Of a stretch of 64,000 bases of DNA, positions 51,955 through 64,000 are shown piece after piece. This stretch comes from Anadara kagoshimensis (taxonomy: Eukaryota; Mollusca; Bivalvia; Arcoida; Arcidae). Position numbers and translations under genes: made by a program. Positions within the stretch are counted from its first letter, which is position 1. Every line of letters starts with the position of its first letter. Below the pieces are notes generated by a model. The model was not told the origin of the DNA and ran no database searches. It saw nothing but the letters and a program-made list of their open reading frames with translations. The stretch is taken from assembly GCA_021292105.1 (NCBI GenBank), contig CM037874.1, positions 24,974,583-25,038,582 on the forward strand, written 5' to 3'.

Positions 51955-52200
51955 AATCATATACAAACATACCATGTCAAAATCACAATCACAAAAAGCA
52001 AAAAGTAAAAAAATGAAAATTGACAAATTAACTTAAACATGTGGTAAGCATCCCCTCTCCAGTTAGCTACATTGTACATCCACCACATATAAGATAAAAA
52101 TTGAGAATATATGAAACAGGGAAGTATAGAACATCAAATATATCCAGGGTAATTTTAAGCAAATTATTGACATCCTCATATTTGATTGCCTTAAAAGTAG
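51955..52200 (+). repeat. Dispersed repeat family R1, copy with lost centre
   Basis: ATACAAACATACCATGTCAA, AGTTAGCTACATTGTACATC and AAATATATCCAGGGTAATTT. The hairpin block is decayed (GGTAAGCATCCC remains). Confidence 0.6.
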
Positions 52201-52739
52201 ATGTATGTCACACAAAATTGATAAATAATAAACATTAATACCATTGGTGGATTTATGTATCATCAATTTACGTTCATTAAGGAATAAAAAATGTTGTAGA
52301 TCGATTTTGATGTACTGAACAGATGCTGCATATATTGATTTTACACATCTTTTTTCGATATTATATCATTACTATGGAATGTTTAGAATGCCAGTAATTT
52401 ACAATATATTATGTCATTAAAAAGCTATTTGTCTCATTTATCTTTAATTCAATGAAATTTACAACCTGATTGTTGTTAGATATACGTTTATTACGTATGT
52501 GATTTCAGAGTGACTAACAAAGATGGACAAGGAGATGATACACTTTATAGCTAGCACTATCAACCTTGATTAAGCCTTTTTCATAGTTTTTAGCAACGTA
52601 ATACATGAAACAATAAGATGGTAAAACACAAAAACAAGACCAAAACGGAACAAAGTAATATTAAATTTCCATCTTTTGACCGATAATGGATAAAAATTAA
52701 AACATGATTGTTTAAAAACTTGTTTCTATTTTCACATGA

Positions 52740-53420
52740 AGCAGGATGTATGAAGAACAATGTTAATCCCAGAAAGAAAACAAATCATTCAACTCTAGAT
52801 ATAAATATTTTTTATGTTCTTTTCATGAATTTGGAGAATATGAGAATGCCATCTATCCAAGTTAGCTCGAAAAAGATACAATTAAAAATAAACAGACCAA
52901 TCCATGCACAATCCAGAATCAACCTCAAAAGAAATACGCAAACTTCAACAAGGGACGTTATGCCGGGTGCTTAGGAAGGGTAAGCGTCTCCTGTTTAGCT
53001 AGTTACACCTGTTGCGTGTGGAGTCAAACTTGAGAATAAATAAATCAAAAATCAAGGAACTGTGGGGCGTCAAATATATCCAGGTTAATTTTGAATACAG
53101 AGACATCATGGCGAACATAAAACATTTTGAGGTCGTTAATAAGCATATTCTTCCCTCGTTGTTTAGAGTTCTCGTAGTGGAAAAAACTGTAATTTGCTAG
53201 TATTTATGGAACAAATACATCATAAACGAGAAGAATCATGTTTGCCATATAGTTACAGATGATTCTTCAAGTTCTACATCATATTTGAACTTGTACCCTA
53301 ACAATGAAACTTACGAAGTTATATGACAAACGTGACAACTTAATTTTTCTATTGTCATACCCGACCCTCCTGTTTATGATGTATTTATTTCACAGTTAAT
53401 AAACTATGACAATGATCGTC
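52740..53420 (+). pseudogene. Second reverse transcriptase remnant, split by an R1 repeat
   Basis: 52740-52890 aligns by nucleotide with 44980-45180 (TCAACTCTAGATATAAATAT; ATGAATTTGGAGAATATGAG). 53300-53420 continues the polymerase with KLYDKRDN and later ATTTATTTCACAGTTAAT. An R1 copy (52910-53180) lies between the two parts. Heavily decayed; no frame survives. Confidence 0.5.
52910..53180 (+). repeat. Dispersed repeat family R1, copy inside the reverse transcriptase remnant
   Basis: GCCGGGTGCTTAGGAAGGGT, CTCCTGTTTAGCTAGTTACA, ATATATCCAGGTTAATTTTG and ACATAAAACATTTTGAGG. Confidence 0.65.
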
Positions 53421-53739
53421 CCTATCGTGCCAAATTGGATAATAATGTCAGCAAAATAATAATAACGATGATAGTTATGCATGCTCAGAATCTGTCTTGA
53501 ATGCTTCAGAACAACAAACTACAGACAACACAAATACATTTCAAGAAGTTAAAATGTGTTTTAATAATGTTTGTAAAATATATAATATTATTATATTTTA
53601 CAACTTTCCTCTGGCTGATAGTTCTATAATTTGTTGAAACATAAAATTTGCAATAATGTGTGATATCATGCAAAAGGATTTTAGATTTGAGCAAATTGGT
53701 TTACGGAAGGATAATTTATAGATCGCTTCAGATAGATAA

Positions 53740-54085
53740 TCATCAAAAACAAACATACCAATGCATGCCCAAATCATAATCATAAAGAAATGAAAAACTT
53801 CTACAAGGGAAATTAATATATAAATAGCAATGCAAATTGAATAACATTATATTACAACACTGTCTATAAAATATAATTTGCACAGACTTTGAGAATGAAC
53901 AAAAAACAACAACAAACATACTAATGAACAAAAAACAACAACAAACATACTAATCCATGTTCGAATCAAAATCGAGAACAAAAGTAAAGATTTTGAAACT
54001 GACAAGTTGTGTGCTTCCACCAAAAAAGTGAGAGCAGGTGCTCCGGAAGGATAAAACATCTGCTGTTTAGCTAGCTATTCCCGCC
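53740..54085 (+). repeat. Dispersed repeat family R1, with internal 29-bp duplication
   Basis: The left block occurs twice (AAACATACCAATGCATGCCC and AACATACTAATCCATGTTCG). AATGAACAAAAAACAACAAC plus AAACATACT is tandemly duplicated at 53893-53950. It ends GTGCTCCGGAAGGATAAAAC and TGTTTAGCTAGCTATTCCCG. Confidence 0.65.
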
Positions 54086-54091
54086 ACGTGT

Positions 54092-54104
54092 CTACTACTA
54101 CTAC

Positions 54105-54138
<34 letters not shown>

Positions 54139-54154
54139 TAAATATATATATATC
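54092..54154. repeat. Compound microsatellite (ACT)n(TA)n(CA)n(TA)n
   Basis: Adjoins the end of an R1 copy. Typical compound simple repeat. Confidence 0.95.
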
Positions 54155-54919
54155 GTCATATCAACAACATCATATTTGCAACCATGATATTGCTAAACAA
54201 CCAGAATAGATAAATCATCAACTTGATGCCGTTACGAGACGTAAAGGTTAAAGCTGCTGCAATATAATAGTTAAATTGACGACGAACTTAAACGTTCAAA
54301 CGAGTTCAATGTCCTTATTTGAAAGAAAATGTCATGTGCCTTACTTCAGTGTTATATGTAATAAAAAATAATAATTGTATTACATAACTTGAAAATATTA
54401 TCAGAAACAATAAATGTTGCACAATAATTAGTGAAGCTACTCATGCGTTATAAATCAGTACATTGTGCGGTACATGTATATATAATTTTGAAATCAATGA
54501 ATCGTTCATGTATAAAATAAAGGAGGGGTATCTGATTTTAATGATATAACAGTCCCCCGCTAACAAGTTAATTTAGATAGCACCATAACCCTGAAGTGCT
54601 TTATGATAATTCATATTTTTTTAAACTTATAGATAATAGGATTATGATATAGATACATATCTTATTCCATATAACACGATTATCAGATTATCAGATTGTC
54701 CACTGATCTTAGATGCACTATATGGGTTATCTTACATAAATCATCTCATCAAATGCATTATGATCATAACCATGATCTCGTCGAACAACCAGAACAGATA
54801 AATCATAAACTTTAAGTCTTTACCAGGTGTAAAGGTTAAAATTAATATTAAAATTGATACCCTAGTTATTATTTTTGGTCTATATATAGACCACTTAAAC
54901 GATTTCCTTGTCTGATAGA

Positions 54920-55095
54920 AGAGCGGCTTCCAATTGATATAACACACGCACGATCAGACCGCCTCCTTTCATACTTTTTATACTTAGGATTCTTCTAATG
55001 AAAGTTCACGCGTTTCTAAAGTTTAACATACTTTATTTTTATGGTTTTGATTTAGACATGTAATTGAAAGCTTGTGATCATATCGTTTTAAAATT
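54920..55095 (-). repeat. Dispersed repeat family R1, diverged copy
   Basis: CACACGCACGATCAGACCGC, ATGAAAGTTCACGCGTTTCT and GATTTAGACATG. Confidence 0.5.
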
Positions 55096-55599
55096 AAACT
55101 TAAATTGGTAAATTTTAGATCATAAAGACCAGAATGCATTTGCAATACATGCACTAGTCCTGTTTTATGTATTAAAGGTAACACAATAATGCTTCTTGTC
55201 TATTTGATTAATTCTAAAATTGATCATTTTTCTATAATAACTGGTTAATTTCAGTTATGTTTTAATGATTTGTTCCCATCATGATGTATGGGCAAAATGT
55301 TAATTTAGAAAAATCATCAACTAAAACATATCTTTTCATATTCTAACAACAACCCCAAAAACAAAATCAAACTGGCAAAGTAAGTTAAATACGCAATTAG
55401 GGAAGTGAGACTGGCTGCTCTTTTTGTGTTTTAATGAAATGATCAGTTAGAGATTAAGGATCTTCGCCAAAGGAAATATGCAATATTAATATAAGTTGTA
55501 TACATATCGTCTCTCTAAGAGTGTCTTATACGTAAATTCATTTACTTATGTTGCAAGGTGGTTGATGAAGGTAACCATGTAACTGTTGTAAATAAATCA

Positions 55600-55870
55600 C
55601 AAGCATACCAATTTATGTCAAAATCACAATCCCAAAGCAAAGCAAAACCTGCAAGTTAAGTAAAACACATGTACCTTCACCAGGGAAGTGATGACTGGGG
55701 CTCAGAAAGGACAATTACCAAGATAGCTACAACCGCCACGTGTGTGATCAAAATTGTGACTGAAAGGAGCACTGAACTATGGGTCATCAATTATATCAAG
55801 GGTAATTTCGGAAACAGAAATATACTCATAACCAGTATTGTCAAAAGGTTTTGAAGGCCTCGATAAGCCT
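55600..55870 (+). repeat. Dispersed repeat family R1, copy
   Basis: ACAAGCATACCAATTTATGT, CAATCCCAAAGCAAAGCAAA, CACCAGGGAAGTGATGACTG, CCACGTGTGTGATCAAAATT and AATTATATCAAGGGTAATTT. One of the longest copies. Confidence 0.75.
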
Positions 55871-56069
55871 AGGGGTGCAATATCCACTAGTCAACATTTT
55901 AGTTGTAAGTAGGGACTCGGGGATATAGCAAACCTAGACTCATCATGGCCCTCAAATAGTGTAAGCACCGTCATCACAAAATGGTTGATGAGTTGTATGA
56001 TGTCAAAAATTATTTTGCATATATTTGACATCCCATAATTCCATGTTTCTTTTATTCTTTATTTTGATG

Positions 56070-56205
56070 TTATCGAAGGCGGATGTAGTTAGCTAGATAA
56101 AAGGTGGTTATATTCATTCTTAGAAAGCAACCGGTTCCACTTACTTCGTGACAATTCGAGTGTTTAACTAAATTTGCCATTTTTCGAAGTTTGTAACTTG
56201 CCTTT
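56070..56205 (-). repeat. Dispersed repeat family R1, diverged copy
   Basis: GGATGTAGTTAGCTAGATAA, AGGTGGTTATATTCATTCTT and GAGTGTTTAACTAAATTTGC. Confidence 0.5.
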
Positions 56206-56979
56206 GGTATTGAGTAATACTAATTTCTTTATTTATTTTAAATGGTGCAAGGTGATAAAAAGAGATATTTATACAATAACTAATTGTTGTGAAAGTAAAA
56301 ATCCCCAATTCAAATGATAAAAGTTTATAAAAACAAAATGTTTAAGAATTACATCATGTACCGGACGGGTATATTTGTATTTGATACACTGTTATTAATG
56401 TTTCAAGGTTATAAATAAAATTAAGTTGTGATATAAATATGAAATAATTACAGCAATATTTGATTATAATCTCTTTTGTTCAATGACATTAAGTGAATAA
56501 AACAGTGTCCATGTAATATATAACACAAGCAATAGCCTGACATCTTAATTCACCCGATTCTACCAGTCAGAGACTTAAAGTCGACCCAAGTGGTAAAAAA
56601 TAGATATTGAACAATTAGTTTTATAAATCGTCGTTATGCAAGTCATCGTAAATGATCTCATCATGTCGTTCATCTGATATACCTCGCGTATGATGAAAAC
56701 AAATAAGTTCAATGTAGTTGAATGTTAGGAGTGACAGAAAGTTATGTTTCGTTGGACTTTGGTATAAGAAGTGTTCTGTATATATATAACAAGTCCTAGG
56801 TTACTTTCAGTTCTTCCTTGTTGCATAATGCTCTAAAAATATTTTTATATTCTATTATCTTAATGTATTCATTCATTCCTTCATTCATTCATTCTTCCTC
56901 TTATTATTATAAAATATAACTAAAATTCGTGCTCATCTTAATGTCGTTTTCTTTTTACACATACCATAATTCACTTATA

Positions 56980-57115
56980 ATAAGTAACAAACATACCAAA
57001 TCACGTCCAAACCACAACCCAAAGCAAAGTAAAAACTTTGAGATTGACAAATAAGGTTGAAAACTTGAACATCCTCCAGGGAAGTGAGGCCGGGTGATTC
57101 GGAGGGGTATTGTAT
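56980..57115 (+). repeat. Dispersed repeat family R1, left half
   Basis: AACAAACATACCAAATCACG, CACAACCCAAAGCAAAGTAA and CCTCCAGGGAAGTGAGGCCG. Confidence 0.7.
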
Positions 57116-57805
57116 GAAATGGCATTAAATGTAACTGGCGACACATAATGAATTTGGTTATTAATTTACTTTATTATTCCCGTATTTGACATTATAAAGC
57201 ATTCACTGATAAAATACTTGTTTTATTCTAGCTTCTAATAAATGTTAGAGTTTCCAGTTTCCTTAACATTGATAACCTATGAAGAGTATTCACTGGTTTC
57301 AATAGATGTGCAATATTTATTCCGTCATTGATACATTAGAATGCGACAAATATTAAATACATTCTGTTATTGAAAAAAATTATCGTAGAGCTTCTTGAGT
57401 GGCATTTTAAATGAATTAATTTGGGTGACGTTTAAAATTTTACCAAAGTTATTAACAATGAAGATAAAGTAAGACATGGCTGCAGGTTTTAATACATTTG
57501 AAAAAGAGGAAACATTGATTAAAGTGTTCAAATCCCCTGAAGGTCAAGTGAGAAAAGGTACAGTACGTGTGCATTTACTTATATTTGAATCTCATATTGC
57601 CTTCTTTGGGCATTCGATATTTTAGATACATGTTTCTAGTTGGGGCATTGTATAATTTAGATGTTTTCTAGTTGTTATATTTGAAAGTAAGAAAGATAAT
57701 AGAGTTATTTCCCATTAGATATAGGTATATGATATGTATTTTAAACAGATTACAAATGGATAATCAGGTAGAAAAACAAAAGAAACCAGATATGCATATT
57801 CAGGA

Positions 57806-57906
57806 ATTTCCTTGTTACATAATGCTCTAAATTTAATACAAAGTAAATTTCATTGGTACATTTTTCTTCCTTTTACGTTCTCTTCATTGTTTGCTTCTTC
57901 TTCTTT

Positions 57907-57956
<50 letters not shown>

Positions 57957-57958
57957 TA
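57806..57958. repeat. Repeat segment ending in (AAT)n, copy 1
   Basis: CCTTGTTACATAATGCTCTA, AAATTTCATTGGTACATTTT, TCCTTTTACGTTC and a CTTCTTC run lead into (AAT)n (57909-57955). The same order occurs at 60588-60709. Confidence 0.8.
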
Positions 57959-59039
57959 TATTATAATAACCAATATTATTTATTCATATATAATATATAT
58001 CTAATATATCCAAGCTGCCTATAATATAGGAACCTGATAAATTTTCTTATTGTAAAGTATCCTTCTTTAACACAAATTAAACCTTGTGTAATTAATTACG
58101 ATAATGAAAATAACATGGGATATTTTCTTACTCATTCATATAGATTGCCAATTGAATTAGTAATAGGTATTCGAAATATCAAAACATATAATTATTGATA
58201 AAATATTAGATTCATCTTTTCCTTTTATCAGTGTTGGTAAGAGTACAATTTTACTCATTATCCTGTTTACGTACGACAAATCATGCATGGCACCTGTTCA
58301 ATAAGTGCAGTTAATTCAAAAGGTGTGCATCACTTTATTCCATCATGAGTGCATTAAGGTGCAAAACATAATGTCTGCGTTGGGTAGTATTATCGATGGA
58401 CTATTTAAGCTTTATTTAAATTTTGGCCAATAATATTTAGATATAAAAAGTTTTATTTTAAATGTAGATATAAAATATTCAAACTAAAAAAAAATATGGT
58501 AAATAATTTTCACTTTAAATGAAACTTGTTATACATGTATATCTATATATCAAGTTTGAAAGTATTGCGTAAATATATATATTTATTGTGACGTAATGGA
58601 TAAAAATCCATCACGAACCTTTCCATCGCACTGCAGTATACTTATTATTTTTTCGTTCATTTATTTGAATGTTAATTTAATAAATTATGATGACCTAATT
58701 AATAGTTAGGATATTGTTGAATCATTGTAATTATTTATAAAAATTCATTTCTTCAATCTTTTTATAACATTTGATTTTTTCCACATTTACCTGTATGCTT
58801 CATTCACCATGACAAGTTGTGCATGCAGCTATCAAACAAGTGCATAAAGTGTGAATCATCTCGTTTAATCACACGTATCTTTTTGTGCACAAAAGCAAGT
58901 CCGCTGGTGTAGTTCTCAATATCTATTCATTTGATTATCTTTACATTTTTAAGAAAACGCTGTTTTTATCTTAAAAAATCATAGCTCTTGAAAATAAAAC
59001 CTTGTTCGGATTTTTGAATAAGCGTAAAGTTGCAAAAAA
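57959..59039. other. Intergenic sequence, no gene recognised
   Basis: Very AT-rich with no supported frame. Nothing else is identified. Confidence 0.5.
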
Positions 59040-59370
59040 TATAGAACCAAAAACAACCCGGTCTATGTTAAAATCACAATAAAAACAACGTAAAAACGTG
59101 TAAAGACAATTAGCAAATTTAGTTATTTACGTGAACTTCCACCAGGGAAGTAAGGCCGGGTGCTTCGGTATGGTAAAGTGTATGTTTGACTAGCTATACC
59201 CTCCACGTGCAACCCAAACTGAGAATGAGAGAATATAGAACATGAGAGGTCAAGTATATCTAGGATAATTATGGATGCATGAATAACATACTTTTCCACA
59301 ATATTGTAATGATGGACATAAAACGTTTGAGGCCTTTATAATATAAGATTAGTCCTGCAATATCCCTCAA
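59040..59370 (+). repeat. Dispersed repeat family R1, longest copy
   Basis: ACCAAAAACAACCCGGTCTA, CCACCAGGGAAGTAAGGCCG, GGTGCTTCGG, CTAGCTATACCCTCCACGTG, GTATATCTAGGATAATTATG and GACATAAAACGTTTGAGGCC. Confidence 0.75.
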
Positions 59371-60336
59371 TTAAGTTATCGTAATGGGAAAATCTCTGCC
59401 TTAGAAATTTGTTACTTAACATGTACTCGACAATAACAAATGTTACCAATGCCTAGCAAACAAATTAAATAAGATAATTAAAAACAAGATAAAAAGAACA
59501 CTGAATATAACACTTCTAACAGAATTATACCATATGATCTGTTCTACAAGTGCACTTGATTTTATCTGATGCATGACAACGGAAAACGTTGTACAACGTA
59601 ATAATCATGCGTTGACTATTGTCAATATAAATTAATTTATATTTTGTTTGCCTTATACTTCTTTTTAAATAACTTTAAAATTTAAAATAAATATTTCTGA
59701 ATGATTGGAAATATGCTAGACAGTGCCATATATAATCGTTCAGTGTAGTGACACGTGTCTTTTTTTTTATTGATTTTGGTTTCTGTTTTTTTCTACGTGA
59801 TTTTGTTTGCCTCTTTCTTGTTTAAAAATAACAATTCTTTAATTTTCAACATTTTTTTTAAAACTTAAATTGATTAAAACCATTAACTACATTTTTTTTT
59901 CAGTTACATCATCGTCATATTAAGTCTTTAATTATTTTATATTGCATATATATTTGTTTTGATACGGTCACTTTGACGGCCAATCTTTGATAAACCTTTC
60001 CGTTGAACTTCCTGAACAGTAAGTACTTTTAGTGAGTAAGAGTACTTACGTATAAGTACACCATAAGTACAAATTATAACATCAAAGGATATACAGAGGG
60101 CATACGTACATATGACTAATAAATTAAATAGAAACGCACATTTTGACAGGTGCTTTATAGACTGACAATGGATTAAAAATATAAAAAGGATTTATAAAAA
60201 TAATCTTATATTAAAGTTTAACTTGTTGTGATTAGAATAAATTTAATGTTTAATTAATAATTCCAAATGAAAACGTAAAATTTAATCCTGTTTTATCATA
60301 TTAATGTTGACTTAAAATCAATGAAAGCAATATATA

Positions 60337-60400
60337 TAATAATAATAATAATAAATAATAATAATAGTAATAAAATAATAATAATAATAAAATAATTATG

Positions 60401-60452
<52 letters not shown>
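60337..60452. repeat. (AAT)n microsatellite, interrupted
   Basis: Long AAT array with a few interruptions. A - strand open frame through it codes a Leu/Ile/Tyr run and is meaningless. Confidence 0.95.
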
Positions 60453-60587
60453 CGTAAAAAGGAAGATTATGCTGAAATGTATTTTGTTTTAATTTTAGAG
60501 TATTATGTAACATGGATATTCCTGAGTATGGACATTTGGTTTCTGTTTGGTTTTAAGTGATTATTTATTATATATATCTACAAGGAT

Positions 60588-60672
60588 TTTCCTTGTTATA
60601 TAGTGGTGTAAAAGTAATACACAATAAATTTCATTGGTATATTTTCTTCCTTTTACGTTCTTCTTCTTCTTC

Positions 60673-60709
<37 letters not shown>
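60588..60709. repeat. Repeat segment ending in (AAT)n, copy 2
   Basis: CCTTGTTATATAGTGGTGTA, AAATTTCATTGGTATATTTT, TTCCTTTTACGTTC, CTTC repeats and (AAT)n. Colinear with 57806-57958. Confidence 0.8.
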
Positions 60710-60879
60710 GGATTTTTATAAGTAATTCAGACTTATTTAAATTTAAATGTTCGTGTTAGGATCAATGGTTGTGAATAAAGTAGAAAGTTTGAGGGGCTTC
60801 AAGTAGAACTATAATCAAACTACAAGACATTAACTTCAGTGTCCATCGAAATTTGTATCAGTGGCACAATTATTGTTTG

Positions 60880-61035
60880 CCGTTCCTTTCTCGTGTTTAA
60901 CTAGTATTTCCCGTGGTACCGGCCTCAGTTCCCTGGTGGATGTTCAAATGTTTAACGCAATTTGTCAGTTTCAAAGATTTTACCTTGCTTTGGATTATGA
61001 TTTGGACATGGAGTATGTTCATTTGTGATTGTTTT
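60880..61035 (-). repeat. Dispersed repeat family R1, copy
   Basis: TTTAACTAGTATTTCCCGTG, CCTCAGTTCCCTGGTGGATG, TTGTCAGTTTCAAAGATTTT and TTATGATTTGGACATGGAGT. Confidence 0.65.
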
Positions 61036-61364
61036 TTCATTCCTGGTCACGTTGGATGATGCCTAGTACATACTTTTCAGTAGCAAATGACATGCTACTA
61101 TTTTAAACATTATATTAGGTTGTAATATTACTATTAACTTTAAAATAAACAAATACATAATCGATGTAATGTAGGTAATGTATGCAGATATAAAGCATGG
61201 AAAACTACTTGTGATTCATGGTATTGCCTAATGCAGATTCGGGAATTTTAATATTGAAAGTTTCATAATGTGAAAAGGATAATTATATCACTTCTTTTAT
61301 TACTAAAGATAATTTTATAAAAATTGGTAATCTCCACTTGGACTGGTATGTCTGTTTATGAAAT

Positions 61365-61490
61365 ATTCAAAAACAAACATACTAATCCATGTCCAAATCA
61401 CAATCAAGATGTAAAGTAAAAACTTTGGAACAGACACGTGAACTTCGGCGGGTGCTCCGGATTGGTAAGCACCTCCTGTTTAGCTAGTAT
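61365..61490 (+). repeat. Dispersed repeat family R1, copy with hairpin
   Basis: AAACATACTAATCCATGTCC, CAAATCACAATCAAGATGTA, then the stem GGTGCTCCGG...AGCACC (61451-61473) and TCCTGTTTAGCTAG. The centre has a deletion. Confidence 0.75.
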
Positions 61491-61924
61491 TAAAATTCAG
61501 AACATGTCCACTGAAATAAAATATTCAAAAATAAGAATATGCCATTAGTATCATTACGTAATAAATCGCCAAAAACCAATAGGTAGATATAATGGTTTGT
61601 TTCTATAGGGGAGATGTTTTTGTTTGTTTTTTGTCTGAAAAACTTGTAAGACTTGTAATTAATATCTATGTCTGAATCACCCACATGACTTTTTGAGCTT
61701 TGATAATTAAAAGTTCATTATCTTGGCATCAACTTACGGTAACCTTACATGTAAACAAATACAGAGAGGTAACATTGAGATTAAAGCAGTAGTATAAAGG
61801 TAACCCAAGGATTACAGCTGTGGTAGTATGACATAAGCAGATTTAACCATAACAAAACGTAAATACAACCCCGTGGGTACTTTATTTAAGTACAAGACAA
61901 TACGGAAATCAATATAATAAATAG

Positions 61925-62128
61925 GCAAACAACATTGAACTGTCCGTTTGACCTTAAATATTTATTATGATCTAGAACATTTATGTATAGCAAACATACC
62001 TATTTCTCGTCTTCATCAAGGAAATTTTTTTTCATGATTTAACTGGTAATCCTAATGCTGCTCATGCATGGATGATAAGTGCATCATCGTATTTGAATAT
62101 CCCTCAGTCGGACAGGTCAATGTTGTTT
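61925..62128. mobile_element. TIR element family B, copy 3
   Basis: GGCAAACAACATTGAACTGT, CCGTTTGACC at the left. GTCGGACAGGTCAATGTTGT at the right. Interior has AAATATTTATTATGATCTAG and a CGTCTTCATCA block as in copy 1. Confidence 0.65.
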
Positions 62129-63899
62129 GTCTGTACCTTCGATACACCTCACTCAGAGTTATATTTACCTGTACTCTTTTAAAGCCTTGATAGATCTGAT
62201 ATGATAATAATAACATCAAATGTAATGTTTAAATAATGGGTCAATGTTATTTGTGCATGCAGATCACTTTGTATATAGATATACATGATTTAATAACTAA
62301 TTATAATCTTTCATCACAGACAACGAGATATTCTATCTCCTCCTTCAGTTCAAGGTCTTTTGTAAATTTTGTAATTATTATATTTTCTTTAACGTTTGGG
62401 TGAAGCTAAACAAAATTGTTCTATATGTTTAAACAGTAGTGTGAATATGTGACTATCTTATGTCTTGGTTTTTTATAACATTCAAATTGCCGTGTCGTGC
62501 TATGGCTGTTCTGTCTCTTACCAGAATTGTGCTTTAGCTGAAAATTGTTGTTTTATCCATATCAGCCATAACCATTTTAAAAAAAACCACATGGGATAGA
62601 TACAGTGTCCTCTATTGAACCCAAGAATGTAGCCAAGTTTTTATATTTCTAAAAAAATGAAATGCAACTGAATCAAAGTCCTTAGCCACAAATAACACAA
62701 TCAAGAACACAAATCAAAGGGTTAATGATAAAATATCCAAACCGGATAAAACAAAGAAAGACAAACACATACTTGAGACCATTGATTGTAACATGTCTGC
62801 ATTTGGGTGGATACTGGGGTATTGGTTACTATTTGAGGGCCAAATACGAGTTAAATCCCTCTGATAGCCCTAGTTCAAAAGGGAAGATTCCGGTTCAATA
62901 ACCATTTTTAGAATTTTCCCATTTTGTCGTGGTTATTTCTCTTACATAGTTAAACACATAGTGACAACTTTAAATTTGATTTTTACGATCATCCTTCTAT
63001 AGCTTTCTCTAAATCCAATAGATCTTCACAGTATAAAGTACCAATTTTGATCATTGGACCATTGGTTATAAACAAGTTCTATTATTGGGGCTTTCCAACA
63101 GTTCTATACACATCACAGTATATTGTCATTAACATTTACATTAAAAGTGCAATTTCAAAATTTGGAGTTTAATATGTTGCCAATATATGTTTATCTTTCT
63201 TTCACATCTGTTTCACATTTTCTTGGTTGCGTTCGTTATTGCCAAGTATATGTTTACAGTTAAAAAGTTGTTTTCTCTTTTGTTGTCCATAAAACAAATG
63301 TTTCAGTGTCACAGCAAACAGTTAGTCTAGTACAAATTAAAACAGAATAATAACTACATAATAAGTTCATTATTTTTTATTACTAAATTATTCAAACTGT
63401 GTTTTAATATATAATAGATAGTTTGGTAATTTTTAAATGTCTTATTAGATTTTTAGCAAGTCACAATTACAGTTGTCACATAATTTGATGTATAAACATT
63501 GGTCGATATGTTTGTGTCATCATCCTTGGCTGGGCATTCCAAATAATTTGTGTTGCAATTTCTGGACTGCTGTTTCTGTCGTCCGTTTGTTATGGTCGTA
63601 TTGATCAAGCTTGGTCTTTCAGGTGGTGGGGGTTTTAACCACTCTCATCTCGAATCTTTATCTTGAGAAAATTTCCTCTGACTGAAAATAAATAAAGATA
63701 AAGAATAAAACATTAAGACTGTAAATATAACACGTCAAAAATCAACTACTACTGCTTTAAAACCGGATAATTGAAATTTTTAGATCAATAAGTAAGACTC
63801 TAAGTACTCTTCGTTTACAGAAAATTAAATGTACATGGGTGTAAAGTCTTCCTATTTAAATTCGAATTAAATTTCTATATGTATTTATAGATAAAATAT
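62129..63899. other. Intergenic sequence, no gene recognised
   Basis: No frame, RNA gene or repeat that I can support. Confidence 0.5.
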
Positions 63900-64000
63900 G
63901 TGTTATTGGTATGTGGTATTTAGGCGCCAGGTCCACTTTCCTAGTGGAATTGTACTTGCTTAATTTAATATGCCAGTTTTCAAATTTCTGGTTGTGATTA
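63900..64000 (-). repeat. Dispersed repeat family R1, copy cut by window end
   Basis: CCAGGTCCACTTTCCTAGTG and GCCAGTTTTCAAATTTCTGG match the R1 antisense order. Confidence 0.5.

Noticed and set aside
60301..60513. 70-codon - strand Leu/Ile/Tyr-rich frame resembling a membrane protein
   Set aside because: It is the (AAT)n microsatellite in translation.

Overview
The window is nuclear DNA of an invertebrate animal, most likely a bivalve mollusc. It is AT-rich, has short exons in long introns with GT/AG borders, few genes, tRNA-derived SINEs, many short terminal-inverted-repeat (TIR) elements and abundant microsatellites. The organism call rests on this general look, not on a marker gene.

Layout. 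(1) 1-1037: the last two exons of a GDPD1-like lysophospholipase D on the + strand. (2) 1038-12900: a gene-poor stretch full of MITEs (short non-autonomous DNA transposons), SINEs and a minisatellite. (3) 12917-36068: a complete PRPF19 gene (spliceosomal U-box E3 ligase, 508 residues) on the - strand. All 17 coding exons could be placed with consistent phases. Its introns carry a 5.5 kb composite TIR element with internal inverted arms and mariner remnants (intron 4), a 1.2 kb TIR element (intron 8), a small TIR element with hairpin ends (intron 13), a SINE inserted next to the exon 2 splice acceptor, and a 2.5 kb element in intron 1. That last element has 125-bp TIRs and a 9-bp target duplication and encodes a NADAR-SGNH fusion protein. 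(4) 36100-64000: a repeat-dominated region in which two small + strand genes stand out. Both encode short proteins with a BH3-like motif (41971-42168 and 47618-47869). They share CACGTG and TATA-like boxes upstream, and a splice donor placed just after the stop codon. The rest is SINEs, reverse transcriptase remnants, palindromes, microsatellites and about 17 copies of one dispersed repeat family.

The GDPD1-like gene and PRPF19 converge and show no functional link. The two BH3-like genes may be tandem duplicates with a role in cell death; this is inference. The NADAR-SGNH cargo element and the BH3-like pair are the parts most worth following up.
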